A DNA stretch of 64,000 nucleotides from assembly GCF_029625335.1 (NCBI RefSeq), contig NZ_CP121111.1, positions 2,790,001 to 2,854,000 of the forward strand, written 5' to 3'. This DNA is from Flavobacterium nitratireducens (GTDB lineage Bacteria > Bacteroidota > Bacteroidia > Flavobacteriales > Flavobacteriaceae). The notes beneath the pieces are model-generated. The model was not told where the DNA came from. It saw nothing but the letters and a program-made list of their open reading frames with translations, and did not search any database. Each line of letters opens with the position of its first letter. Positions within the stretch are counted from its first letter, which is position 1. A program made the position numbers and the translations under genes. This document shows positions 8,602 to 16,544 of the stretch, piece by piece.

Positions 8602-9528
8602 ATGAGTACCTTATTAGAAGTCAATAAAATAGTTAAGCAATATGGAGATTATGTAGCGCTTAACGAAGTTTCTTTGTCTGTTCCTAAAGGCAGTATATAT
8701 GGACTTTTAGGTCCAAATGGTGCCGGAAAAACATCTCTTATTCGTATCATTAATCAAATAACCATGCCAGATAGCGGTCAAGTTATTTTGGATGGCGAAA
8801 AATTACAGCCTAAACACGTTCAGCATATTGGTTATTTACCTGAAGAAAGAGGTTTGTACCAAAGTATGAAGGTAGGAGAGCAATGTTTGTATTTGGCTCA
8901 AATGAAAGGATTGACAAAGGCAGAAGCCAAAAAGCAGTTGGATTATTGGTTTGATCGTTTAGGCATTCAAGGATGGTGGAACAAAAAAATTCAAGAACTT
9001 TCTAAAGGTATGGCGCAAAAAATCCAGTTTGTGGTTTGCGTATTGCACCAACCGAAATTATTGATTTTTGATGAGCCTTTTTCAGGTTTTGATCCTGTAA
9101 ATGCTACTATTATTAAAGACGAAATTTTAGCATTGAAAGAACAAGGAGCTACGATAATTTTTTCGACGCATCGAATGGAAAGTGTAGAGGAATTATGCGA
9201 TCATATTGCTTTGATACATAAATCGAATAAATTAATCGAAGGAAAATTAGAAGATGTAAAAAGGCAACATAAGTCCAATAGTTTTGAAGTGGGTATTCTT
9301 ACGGATAATGTAGAAGGTTTAATGTTTGACATCACACAAAAATTCACTGTTAGCCCAGCGAATTTTAAATCTTTAAATAATGAGTTAAAGCTCGAAATTC
9401 AGATAGGAAATGCACTTCCTAATGAATTATTGCATCTTATTACACAACGAGGTCAAGTCACTCATTTTGTAGAAAAAATTCCGAGTGTAAACGATATTTT
9501 TATTAAAACTGTAACAGAAAAGCAATAA
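8602..9528 (+). CDS. ABC transporter ATP-binding protein (NatA/DrrA-like)
   Basis: A 308-residue ATPase with Walker A GPNGAGKTS near residue 37, signature LSKGMAQK, Walker B LLIFDEPFSGFDP and switch histidine in STHRMES. The C-terminal DUF4162-like extension (about 215-308) is typical of exporters of the DrrA/NatA group. The next gene, 69 bases downstream on the same strand, encodes an ABC-2 permease with an NatB/YhaP look, so the two should form one exporter. Sodium efflux, as in Bacillus NatAB, or antibiotic/lipid export are possible; the substrate cannot be read from sequence. Confidence 0.9.
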   Translation: MSTLLEVNKIVKQYGDYVALNEVSLSVPKGSIYGLLGPNGAGKTSLIRIINQITMPDSGQVILDGEKLQPKHVQHIGYLPEERGLYQSMKVGEQCLYLAQMKGLTKAEAKKQLDYWFDRLGIQGWWNKKIQELSKGMAQKIQFVVCVLHQPKLLIFDEPFSGFDPVNATIIKDEILALKEQGATIIFSTHRMESVEELCDHIALIHKSNKLIEGKLEDVKRQHKSNSFEVGILTDNVEGLMFDITQKFTVSPANFKSLNNELKLEIQIGNALPNELLHLITQRGQVTHFVEKIPSVNDIFIKTVTEKQ

Positions 9529-9537
9529 CCAATATTT

Positions 9538-9577
9538 AAAATTCCAAATCCCAATACACATTGGAATTTGGAATTTA
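9538..9577. repeat. Inverted mini-repeat between ABC genes
   Basis: AAATTCCAAATCCCAAT faces ATTGGAATTTGGAATTT around a short loop. It could form an RNA hairpin within the ABC operon transcript, but lacks a T-tract. Confidence 0.45.
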
Positions 9578-9597
9578 AGATTTGAATATTTTAAATT

Positions 9598-10914
9598 ATG
9601 AGCATAATATCACTAATTATAAAAAGAGAGTTTTTTGCCAAAGTGCGTAACAAATCTTTTATTGTAATGACTTTTTTAAGTCCTTTATTGTTTGTTGCTA
9701 TTGCTGTTTTTGTTGGTTATTTGAGTTCCATGAAAGCCGATGTAAAAAGGGTGGCAATTCATGATGAAACAGGTTTGTTTGTTTCTGAATTTTTAGCTCA
9801 AAATACAGAAGAGAATGAGTATCAATACCTAGATTTGTCGCAAATAGACAGTCAATATTTAAAAGATAGTATTGTAAATCATAGTTATGAAGGAATTTTG
9901 ATTATTCCTAAAACAGAGGATGTAAAAACCTTAGAAAATAAAATTGAATTTGTTTCTAATGCGAGTCCGAGTATTTCTTTTATCGAAAACACACAGGGAA
10001 TTATTGCTCAAAAATTAACCAAAATTAATTTGGAGAAAGCGCATTTAGATACTTTAGCCATACAAAAAGCGCAAGCTAATGTCAATATTACTATTGCTAA
10101 AACTTCAGGAGAGCAAGGTCTAAAAGGATTAAATGAGGCTAAAATTGCCATAGGTGGTGCTTTTGGTTACTTGATCATGATGTTTATCATTATTTATGGA
10201 AATATGGTGATGCGCTCTGTAATTGAAGAGAAAACGAACCGAATTATAGAAATTATTATTTCTTCTGTAAAACCTTTTCAGTTAATGATTGGGAAAATTA
10301 TTGGAACCTCTTTGGCGGGAATTTTACAATTTACTATTTGGGTAGTTATTGGACTTAGTCTCTTGTTTACAGCTTCAGTATTTTTTCGAGTAAATGTAGG
10401 GGCATCGACAACAATAGCGCCAACAATGGAAGGGCAGTTGCCAACAGAATTAGCAGGAACGGCGCAGTTGTACATTAAAGAATTATGGAATTTGCCTATT
10501 GCTAGTATATTACTTGGTTTTGTAGTTTATTTTATTGGTGGTTACTTTTTATACAGTTCGTTTTATGCGGCAATTGGTGCTGCTGTAGACAATCAAACCG
10601 ACTCGCAACAGTTTCTTCTTCCTATTGTAATGCCTTTGGTGTTGAGTGTTTATGTTGGTTTTTTTAGTGTTGTAAACGATCCGCATAGTGACATTGCAGT
10701 TGCTTTTTCCTTGATTCCGCTTACCTCGCCTATTGTAATGTTAATGCGACTCCCTTTTGGAGTTCCTTTTTGGCAAATTGCCGTTTCAATTTTATTGTTG
10801 TTTGGAACCTTCTTATTGGTGGTTTGGTTTGCTGCTAAAATTTACCGAGTAGGAATTTTGATGTATGGTAAAAAGCCAACTTGGAAAGAATTATTACGAT
10901 GGTTAAAATATTAA
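9598..10914 (+). CDS. ABC-2 type transporter permease (NatB/YhaP-like)
   Basis: A 438-residue inner-membrane permease. A first membrane helix (about 20-45) follows the KREFFAKVRNKSFIVMTFLSPLL opening typical of this family. A periplasmic domain (about 45-185) precedes five or six C-terminal helices, with the conserved VIEEKTNRIIEIIISSVKPFQLMIGKI segment after the second helix. It pairs with the ATPase immediately upstream. The 69-base gap between them carries a small inverted repeat of the AATTCCAAAT type. Confidence 0.9.
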   Translation: MSIISLIIKREFFAKVRNKSFIVMTFLSPLLFVAIAVFVGYLSSMKADVKRVAIHDETGLFVSEFLAQNTEENEYQYLDLSQIDSQYLKDSIVNHSYEGILIIPKTEDVKTLENKIEFVSNASPSISFIENTQGIIAQKLTKINLEKAHLDTLAIQKAQANVNITIAKTSGEQGLKGLNEAKIAIGGAFGYLIMMFIIIYGNMVMRSVIEEKTNRIIEIIISSVKPFQLMIGKIIGTSLAGILQFTIWVVIGLSLLFTASVFFRVNVGASTTIAPTMEGQLPTELAGTAQLYIKELWNLPIASILLGFVVYFIGGYFLYSSFYAAIGAAVDNQTDSQQFLLPIVMPLVLSVYVGFFSVVNDPHSDIAVAFSLIPLTSPIVMLMRLPFGVPFWQIAVSILLLFGTFLLVVWFAAKIYRVGILMYGKKPTWKELLRWLKY

Positions 10915-11010
10915 TTTGAAGTAACTAAGTGTCAAAGTTGTTAAGTTTTCTATAATAGTAAGAAAAGAAAATATAATCTTAGTAACTTAGAACTTTAGAA
11001 TCTAAAAAGT

Positions 11011-12174
11011 ATGAGTAAAATATTAATAATCGAAGACGAATCAGCTATTCGAAGAGTACTAACAAGAATCCTTACGGAGGAGAATGATACTTATGAAGTC
11101 GAAGAAGCTGAAGATGGTGTATCGGGTTACGAAAAAATTAAAAATAACGATTACGACTTGGTAATATGCGACATCAAGATGCCTAAAATGGATGGGGTCG
11201 AATTGCTGGAAGAAGTCAAAAAAATAAAAGCCGAAATTCCAATCGTCATGATTTCAGGACATGGCGACATGGAAACAGCTATACAAGCGATGCGTTTAGG
11301 GGCGTTTGATTATATTTCAAAACCACCTGATTTGAATCGTCTGTTAAATACCGTTCGTAATGCTTTAGATAGAAAACAGCTGGTAGTTGAAAATAAAATT
11401 CTAAAGAAAAAAGTGAGCAAAAATTACGAAATGATTGGGGAGAGCGAAGCTATTAATCATATCAAAATGATGATTGATAAGGTGGCGCAAACCGAAGCTC
11501 GTGTATTGATTACGGGACCTAATGGAACCGGAAAAGAGTTAGTAGCGCACCAATTGCATGAAAAGAGTGAGCGTGCTTCTTTTCCTTTAATAGAAGTAAA
11601 CTGTGCTGCAATTCCATCTGAATTGATAGAGAGCGAATTGTTTGGTCACGTAAAAGGAGCTTTTACCTCGGCGGTAAAAGATAGAGCTGGTAAATTTGAA
11701 GCAGCAGATAAAGGAACTATTTTTTTGGATGAAATTGGAGATATGAGTCTTTCGGCTCAGGCCAAAGTGTTGCGTGCTTTACAGGAAAATATCATTACTC
11801 GAGTAGGTGCCGATAAAGACATCAAAGTAGATGTTCGCGTGGTAGCAGCAACGAACAAGGATTTGAAAAAAGAAATCGAAGAAGGACGTTTCAGAGAAGA
11901 TTTGTACCACCGATTGGCAGTCATCTTAATCAAGGTTCCTTCATTGAATGACCGTCGAGATGATATTCCTTTATTGGTGAGTCATTTTGCTGAAAAAATT
12001 GCATCAGAGCAAGGAACAGCCGTTAAGAAATTCTCCGATGAAGCGATCAAATTATTACAGGCTTACGATTGGACGGGAAATATCCGTGAATTACGAAATG
12101 TGGTGGAACGCCTTATTATCCTTGGCGGAAGCCAAATATCTGAAACAGATGTAAAGCTATTTGCTTCTAAATAA
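11011..12174 (+). CDS. Sigma-54-type response regulator lacking a DNA-binding domain
   Basis: The 387 residues contain an N-terminal receiver domain (about 1-120; phospho-acceptor Asp54 in VICDIKMPKMDG) and a central AAA+ domain (about 140-370) with Walker A GPNGTGKE and the sigma-54 contact loop ESELFGHVKGAFTSA. The loop has Ser where GAFTGA has Gly. The arginine-rich sensor regions and the NIRELRNVVERL helix follow, and the protein then ends, without the Fis-type helix-turn-helix of NtrC. It may activate RpoN from solution or use a partner for DNA binding. No histidine kinase is adjacent. Confidence 0.9.
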   Translation: MSKILIIEDESAIRRVLTRILTEENDTYEVEEAEDGVSGYEKIKNNDYDLVICDIKMPKMDGVELLEEVKKIKAEIPIVMISGHGDMETAIQAMRLGAFDYISKPPDLNRLLNTVRNALDRKQLVVENKILKKKVSKNYEMIGESEAINHIKMMIDKVAQTEARVLITGPNGTGKELVAHQLHEKSERASFPLIEVNCAAIPSELIESELFGHVKGAFTSAVKDRAGKFEAADKGTIFLDEIGDMSLSAQAKVLRALQENIITRVGADKDIKVDVRVVAATNKDLKKEIEEGRFREDLYHRLAVILIKVPSLNDRRDDIPLLVSHFAEKIASEQGTAVKKFSDEAIKLLQAYDWTGNIRELRNVVERLIILGGSQISETDVKLFASK

Positions 12175-12184
12175 TTGAATGATT

Positions 12185-12257
12185 TAAAAATTTAAAGATT
12201 TAAAGATTCCTGATTTAATTTTTAATTATTCAATCTTTTAATCTTTCAATCTTAACT
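12185..12257. repeat. Inverted AT-rich mini-repeat
   Basis: The left half has AAAGATTTAAAGATTC units and the right half AATCTTTTAATCTTTCAATC, ending just before the start of the DEAD-like gene. It can fold into an imperfect hairpin. No T-tract terminator geometry is seen. Confidence 0.4.
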
Positions 12258-12259
12258 GA

Positions 12260-12934
12260 ATGAAACTAAAAAAAATAAACGAAAAGTTACAACTAGGATT
12301 AGTTGAAAACGGATTAACCGAGGCAAATGAAGTCCAAAAAGAAACTTTTTCAACCTTAAAAAGTGGGGCAGATTGTGTGATTTTTGCACCTAAAGGAAGC
12401 GGGAAAACCACAGCAATTGTGATGAATGTGATTCAGCGATTAGCAGGCAGCAATGAAGAATCGCCACGAGCTTTGATAATGGTGGAAGACAAGGCTAAAG
12501 TTCTGGAAATGGAAGTGCTTTTCGAAAAGTACGGAAAACATACCAGCTTGGAAGTCTATGGTGTTCATGAAAAAGGCGACATGGATTACGATAAGAATTA
12601 TGTTTCTACTGGAATTGATGTTTTAATTGGTACACCTACCAAGTTAAGCGATATGTTTTCAACAGCGGGTTATAATGTGAACCGTTTGAAAATGTTTGTT
12701 ATAGACGATGCCGATGTGTTGTTACGAGCGCGTCATGAGACTAAAATTATGCGTATTTCTGATAGCATTGCTAAAACGCAACGTATCATTTTTTCGGATT
12801 TATATACAGAAAGAGTGGCAATATTAGCCGATAAAATGTTAATTGAACCTTACGAATTTGACTTCGAGGAGGGAGAGGAAGAGGATGACGATTTTGAAGA
12901 AGAAGAAGGTGACGAAGAAAATGCTAATAACTAA
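12260..12934 (+). CDS. Single-domain DEAD/DEAH-like ATPase with acidic tail
   Basis: A 224-residue protein corresponding to the first RecA lobe of a DEAD-box helicase. Visible parts are a Q-motif-like NEVQKETF, motif I APKGSGKTT, motif Ib-like IGTPTKL and motif II VIDDADVLL (DDAD rather than DEAD). The SAT of motif III is replaced by FSDLY. The second RecA lobe is absent; the protein ends in a run of Glu and Asp (about 200-220). It is therefore not a complete helicase and may be an RNA-binding or regulatory remnant. It is followed 11 bases later by a DUF2007 gene, which suggests an operon. Confidence 0.8.
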   Translation: MKLKKINEKLQLGLVENGLTEANEVQKETFSTLKSGADCVIFAPKGSGKTTAIVMNVIQRLAGSNEESPRALIMVEDKAKVLEMEVLFEKYGKHTSLEVYGVHEKGDMDYDKNYVSTGIDVLIGTPTKLSDMFSTAGYNVNRLKMFVIDDADVLLRARHETKIMRISDSIAKTQRIIFSDLYTERVAILADKMLIEPYEFDFEEGEEEDDDFEEEEGDEENANN

Positions 12935-12945
12935 ATAAGAATAAG

Positions 12946-13164
12946 ATGGGATTGATGAAAGTGTTTTCGGGGAGTGAAGTTTTGGCTTTGGCTTTGAAGG
13001 AAAAAATAGAAGCCATAGGTGTGGAAGTATTGATGAAAGACAACATTCAATCGGCGCGATTAGCAGGTTTTGGGAGCATGGGCGCTGCTGTTGAATTGTT
13101 TGTTCAGGAAACCGAATTTGCTAAGGTAAATCCTGTTATTGAGGCCTTTCGATTGAATATTTAA
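12946..13164 (+). CDS. DUF2007 domain protein
   Basis: A 72-residue protein fitting the DUF2007 (putative signal-transducing) family: MKVFSGSEVLALALKEKIEAIG, then a glycine/alanine stretch and VELFVQETEFAKVNPVIEAF. The fold is a small ferredoxin-like domain and the function is unknown. It follows the DEAD-like gene closely. Confidence 0.82.
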   Translation: MGLMKVFSGSEVLALALKEKIEAIGVEVLMKDNIQSARLAGFGSMGAAVELFVQETEFAKVNPVIEAFRLNI

Positions 13165-13264
13165 TGATGCTTTTAGTTAATGAGCAAATAAAAATTTTGT
13201 TTCAGATTCTATAACTGTAGATTATAGAAACAAATTAGATTTACAATTGTAAATAATTTCAATG

Positions 13265-13309
13265 AAGAGTTTTAAGATGATTAGATTAGTCATTTTAAAA
13301 CTCTTTTTT
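13265..13309 (+). terminator. Terminator after the DUF2007 gene
   Basis: AGAGTTTTAAGATGA pairs with TCATTTTAAAACTCT around a 9-base loop and is followed by T6. It lies about 100 bases after the stop. The rest of 13165-13422 shows no gene. Confidence 0.75.
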
Positions 13310-13452
13310 AATTCCTTAAATTTCATCTGAATGAGTTGCTAAATACGATATGATATTTTGTAAAGTTTTTAAAAGGGAATGCTAGTTATTTGGTAAGATT
13401 TTGTTTTTAAGCACATTAGGTTTGGATATGCAAACAAAAACGGCACATTAAG

Positions 13453-14331
13453 TTAAGCTACATTTTTGTAATTAATTTGATTGTTAAATTCTTCAATAGT
13501 TGCATAATTCAAAGTGGAATGTCTCCTTTTTCTGTTGTACCAAATTTCAATATATTCAAAGATTTCCAGTTTCATCTGTTCTTTAGAAATCAGTTTGTTC
13601 CCATAAATTAATTCCGTTTTCAAAGATTTGAAGAAGCTTTCCGCCACAGCATTATCCCAGCAATTTCCTTTACGACTCATATTGCGGGTTATTTTTTTAT
13701 AGGAATCAAGAACATTTACAAACTTTTTACTGGCATATTGAACACCTCTGTCAGAATGAAAAATCAAACCTTGATCAATATCTCGGTTTTTAACCGCCAT
13801 TTTCCAAGCTCCAAGCGTAGTTTCTTCTGTACTCATTCCGTCACTCAAACTCCAACCGATAATTTTTCTGTCGTATAAATCCATAATAGTGGTCAGGTAT
13901 ACAAAACCCTCTTTAGTTTGGATATATGTAATATCCGAAACCCAAACTTTTGAAGGCATTTTTACAATAAACTCTCTGTTTAATACATTTTCGACAACTA
14001 AATAATTATGATTTGAGTTGGTTGTAACTTTGAACTTCTTGCTTAATTTGCTTCGTAAGCCAAGTTCTTTCATATATTTTGCAACTGTAATTCGTGAAAC
14101 TTTATAACCTAAATACTGCAGTTCCAATGTTATTCTAGGACTTCCATATCTTTGTTTGGCTCCAAAATAAATCAATGTTATCTGTTCTTTTATGGCAATT
14201 TTTAGTTGTTGTCTTGCTGTGACTGCTTGTTTTTTCCATCGGTAATAACTTCCGCTGCTCACTTTTAGAACTTTGCACATTTTTTCGATCGGGAATAGTT
14301 GTTCATTGCTTTTTATGAAACTATAAATCAT
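13453..14331 (-). CDS. IS3 transposase OrfB (DDE catalytic subunit)
   Basis: A 292-residue rve-type integrase. An HTH_21-like region (about 35-95, with RYGSPRITLELQYLG) precedes the catalytic core. Its three acids are Asp in VWVSDITYI, Asp in IFHSDRGVQYA and Glu in NAVAESFFKSLKTE. Its start overlaps the orfA stop in an ATGA. Its frame is -1 relative to orfA and stays open upstream through KKSNRHFFQERS, so the active transposase is expected to be an OrfAB fusion made by ribosomal slippage at the A7G run 14360-14367. Confidence 0.95.
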   Translation of the reverse strand: MIYSFIKSNEQLFPIEKMCKVLKVSSGSYYRWKKQAVTARQQLKIAIKEQITLIYFGAKQRYGSPRITLELQYLGYKVSRITVAKYMKELGLRSKLSKKFKVTTNSNHNYLVVENVLNREFIVKMPSKVWVSDITYIQTKEGFVYLTTIMDLYDRKIIGWSLSDGMSTEETTLGAWKMAVKNRDIDQGLIFHSDRGVQYASKKFVNVLDSYKKITRNMSRKGNCWDNAVAESFFKSLKTELIYGNKLISKEQMKLEIFEYIEIWYNRKRRHSTLNYATIEEFNNQINYKNVA

Positions 14332-14627
14332 CGACCGCTCTTGGAAAAAATGCCGATTGCTTTTTTTAATATATCACGTTCTAACTCGGCATCTTTGAGT
14401 CTTTTCTTTAGTTCGTGAATTTTTTCTTGCTCGGGAGTGAGTTTTAAATTTCCTTTCCCAGGAAAACTTCCTTCTCCAAATTCCTCGAACTCTTTACGCC
14501 ATTTATACAACTGTGGTGCTGTGATTCCCAACTCTCTGGCGAGTTCTGATACATTTGTTCTCTCATAACTCAATTGAACGGCTTTTTCTTTAAAAGCTTT
14601 GTCATAAATTTTGCGGACTTGTTTCAT
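14328..14627 (-). CDS. IS3 OrfA (helix-turn-helix)
   Basis: A 99-residue HTH_Tnp_1 protein: VRKIYDKAFKEKAVQLSYE, then the recognition-helix region VSELARELGITAPQLYKWRKEF, then a leucine-zipper-like C-terminus (LKKRLKDAELERDILKKAIGIF). It binds the IS ends and supplies the N-terminal part of the OrfAB transposase. The slippery run A AAA AAG lies about 10 codons before its stop. Confidence 0.93.
   Translation of the reverse strand: MKQVRKIYDKAFKEKAVQLSYERTNVSELARELGITAPQLYKWRKEFEEFGEGSFPGKGNLKLTPEQEKIHELKKRLKDAELERDILKKAIGIFSKSGR
14360..14367 (-). promoter_or_regulatory. Predicted -1 ribosomal frameshift site in the IS3 element
   Basis: Seven A residues followed by G on the minus strand (A AAA AAG in the orfA frame) is a classic slippery heptamer. 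The -1 frame is open from here into orfB. No downstream stimulator was worked out. Confidence 0.6.
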
Positions 14628-14822
14628 AGGTTAAAATTAAGATTATTTCTTAACTTTATGTGATGGCTAAGTTAGCACGTCCAGTTTTGAAATATTATGA
14701 ATCTTTAGTGTGTTGGAATTTTCGAGTTGAAATTAAGTAACGTTAATTTAATTTTATTATAACAGGGATTATAAATTGAAGAAATAGTTTTACTGAAAAT
14801 AATAATACTATTTTTTGAATAA

Positions 14823-15389
14823 ATGAAACCAGATGAAATCCTGTTTGAATCTGTTAAAAAAGATAGCCAATTGGCTTTAGAACAGTTGTTTCAAAAATAT
14901 TACTTTAGTCTGTGCTTATTTTCTAAAAAGTATGTTGTCGATTCAAGTTTGGCAGAAGAAGTCGTTTCAGATGTGTTCTTCAACATCTGGCAAAATCGCA
15001 AAACACTAACTATTAGCAGTTCGTTAAAAGCCTATTTATTTGTAGCAACAAAGAATCAATCATTAAAAGTGATTAGAAACACACAATCAACTTCTTTTGA
15101 CGAAGATCTAAGTAATTTACATTTAAAACTTTCACCTTATTATAGTAGTGATTCCTTAGAATATAACGAGGTTAAAAACCGTATTGAATTAATTATAAAT
15201 GAGTTGCCACCTCAACGAAGGATAATTTTCAAATTAAATCGAATTGATGGCTTAAAATACAAAGAGATAGCTGATAAATTAGGTATTTCAGTAAATACAG
15301 TTCAAAAACAAATGCTTGAAGCGATAAAGCATGTTTCGCAATACGAATCGCAATTTATTTCCTCAATTCTTTTGATTTTATTTTCATGA
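14823..15389 (+). CDS. ECF-type RNA polymerase sigma factor (Bacteroidetes FecI-like)
   Basis: A 188-residue sigma-70 factor with only regions 2 and 4. Region 2 includes ALEQLFQKYYFSLCLFSKKYV and EEVVSDVFFNIWQNRK. Region 4 includes ELPPQRRIIFKLNRIDGLKYKEIADKLGISVNTVQKQM, a clear helix-turn-helix. It belongs to the group encoded next to FecR-type anti-sigma and SusC genes in Bacteroidetes. It should direct transcription of the downstream susC cluster when the FecR partner is relieved. The stop is 82 bases before the fecR start. The C-terminal hydrophobic tail (SSILLILFS) is slightly unusual. Confidence 0.9.
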   Translation: MKPDEILFESVKKDSQLALEQLFQKYYFSLCLFSKKYVVDSSLAEEVVSDVFFNIWQNRKTLTISSSLKAYLFVATKNQSLKVIRNTQSTSFDEDLSNLHLKLSPYYSSDSLEYNEVKNRIELIINELPPQRRIIFKLNRIDGLKYKEIADKLGISVNTVQKQMLEAIKHVSQYESQFISSILLILFS

Positions 15390-15471
15390 TGTTTTGGTAA
15401 CTATTTAGTAACATCTTTCAATGGTAGGTCTACTGCCAAAAAAGGGTCTTTACAGTAAAAGATCAAATTAA

Positions 15472-16436
15472 ATGAAAGACGAAGTTTTTTACGAAATTGC
15501 ATTACGATATTTGAATAATACCGCTTCAGAAGAAGAAAAGTATTTGCTTGAACACTATCTTTTGAATGATGAATATAGTAAGAAGTATAATATATTACTT
15601 GATACTTTTCAAGGTAAATCAATAAACTTTGAAGATGAATTTAGTTTAGAGCGTGGATTAAAAATGCTACGCTATAAAATTGAACAATCTGAAAAAAGAA
15701 AGCTAATTAAATTTAGTAAAAGTTGGGCTGTTGCAGCAACTATTGTCACTTTGTTAGGTTTAGGAATTCTTTTAAAATCTACCATTTTTAATCCTCAAGA
15801 AATTCAATATATATCAGTTACTAGTAGAACAGGTGAACGCATCAATATAGTACTTCCTGATAGTTCTTTAGTTTTTTTAAATTCTGGAGCTACACTAAAA
15901 TATCCAAAACAATTTGTAGATGATAAACGGAATGTGGAATTAAAAGGAGAGGGTTTTTTCAAGTTAAAAGGAATCCTAATAAACCATTTATTGTGCAATC
16001 TGGAAATTTCAAAACAACAGTTTTAGGAACCTCTTTTAATGTTATCAATAAAAAACAGCAATTTCAAGTAATTGTGAAATCCGGAAAGGTTAGGGTTGAA
16101 AACACATTAACAAAAAAACATTTCATTTTAGAAAAAAATACTCAGGTTGTTTTCAATTCAGTGGAAGGCGATTTGGTTGAAGAAGCTGTAGATGCTGCGG
16201 TCTATACAGATTGGCATAAAAACATACTGCGTTTTGATGCAATAACAGCTAAAGAAGCTTTTAACAGAATTGAACAATGGTATAACGTAAAAGTAGATTG
16301 TAAATCCGAAAGAATTTTAAATCGAAAGATTCGTGCTTCTTATAAAAATGAACCAATTGAATCGGTACTTAAAAGTATGGAATTTATGATTGGTATTCAA
16401 TATACAATTAAAAACGACTCGATACTAATTAAATAA
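15472..16436 (+). pseudogene. FecR-family anti-sigma factor, 1-base homopolymer frameshift
   Basis: The membrane anti-sigma partner of the upstream ECF factor. The first frame supplies the cytoplasmic N-terminus, a membrane helix (about residues 82-102, WAVAATIVTLLGLGILL) and the start of the periplasmic FecR domain (TGERINIVLPDSSLVFLNSGATL). Frame is lost at the A-run 15966-15969; one extra A would join GFFKLK to RNPNKPFIVQSGNFKTTVLG and on to the C-terminal DUF4974 domain, ending YTIKNDSILIK. The corrected protein is about 321 residues, normal for the family. It should sense the STN domain of the neighbouring SusC. A sequencing indel is the simplest reading. Confidence 0.87.
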
Positions 16437-16470
16437 ACACTATGAATAAAATCCAGAATTAGAAAAAAAA

Positions 16471-16496
16471 ACTGGAATTGCGTCAACAATTCCAGT
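16471..16496 (+). promoter_or_regulatory. Hairpin between fecR and susC
   Basis: ACTGGAATTG and CAATTCCAGT form a perfect 10-bp stem with loop CGTCAA, 35 bases after fecR. There is no immediate T-tract, although AT-rich sequence follows. It could be a weak terminator or an RNA processing or stability element separating regulator and transporter transcripts. Confidence 0.55.
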
Positions 16497-16544
16497 CAGC
16501 TTAAATTTTTTAAATCCTATTTGCTTAATAGAAAACACTAAATT

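Larger units (their letters stand above)
13423..14683 (-). mobile_element. Intact IS3-family insertion sequence, 1261 bp
   Basis: Two overlapping genes (orfA, orfB) lie between imperfect terminal inverted repeats. The left end begins TGGATATGCAAAC and the right end, read inward, begins TGGACGTGCTAAC; 30 bases in, both share CACAT.AAGTTAAG. Outside the ends there is GTT at 13420-13422 and GTT at 14684-14686, a 3-bp target duplication typical of IS150-like IS3 elements. The transposase has a complete DDE set. It lies between the DUF2007 gene and the ECF sigma gene and probably marks the edge of the accessory locus. Confidence 0.9.
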
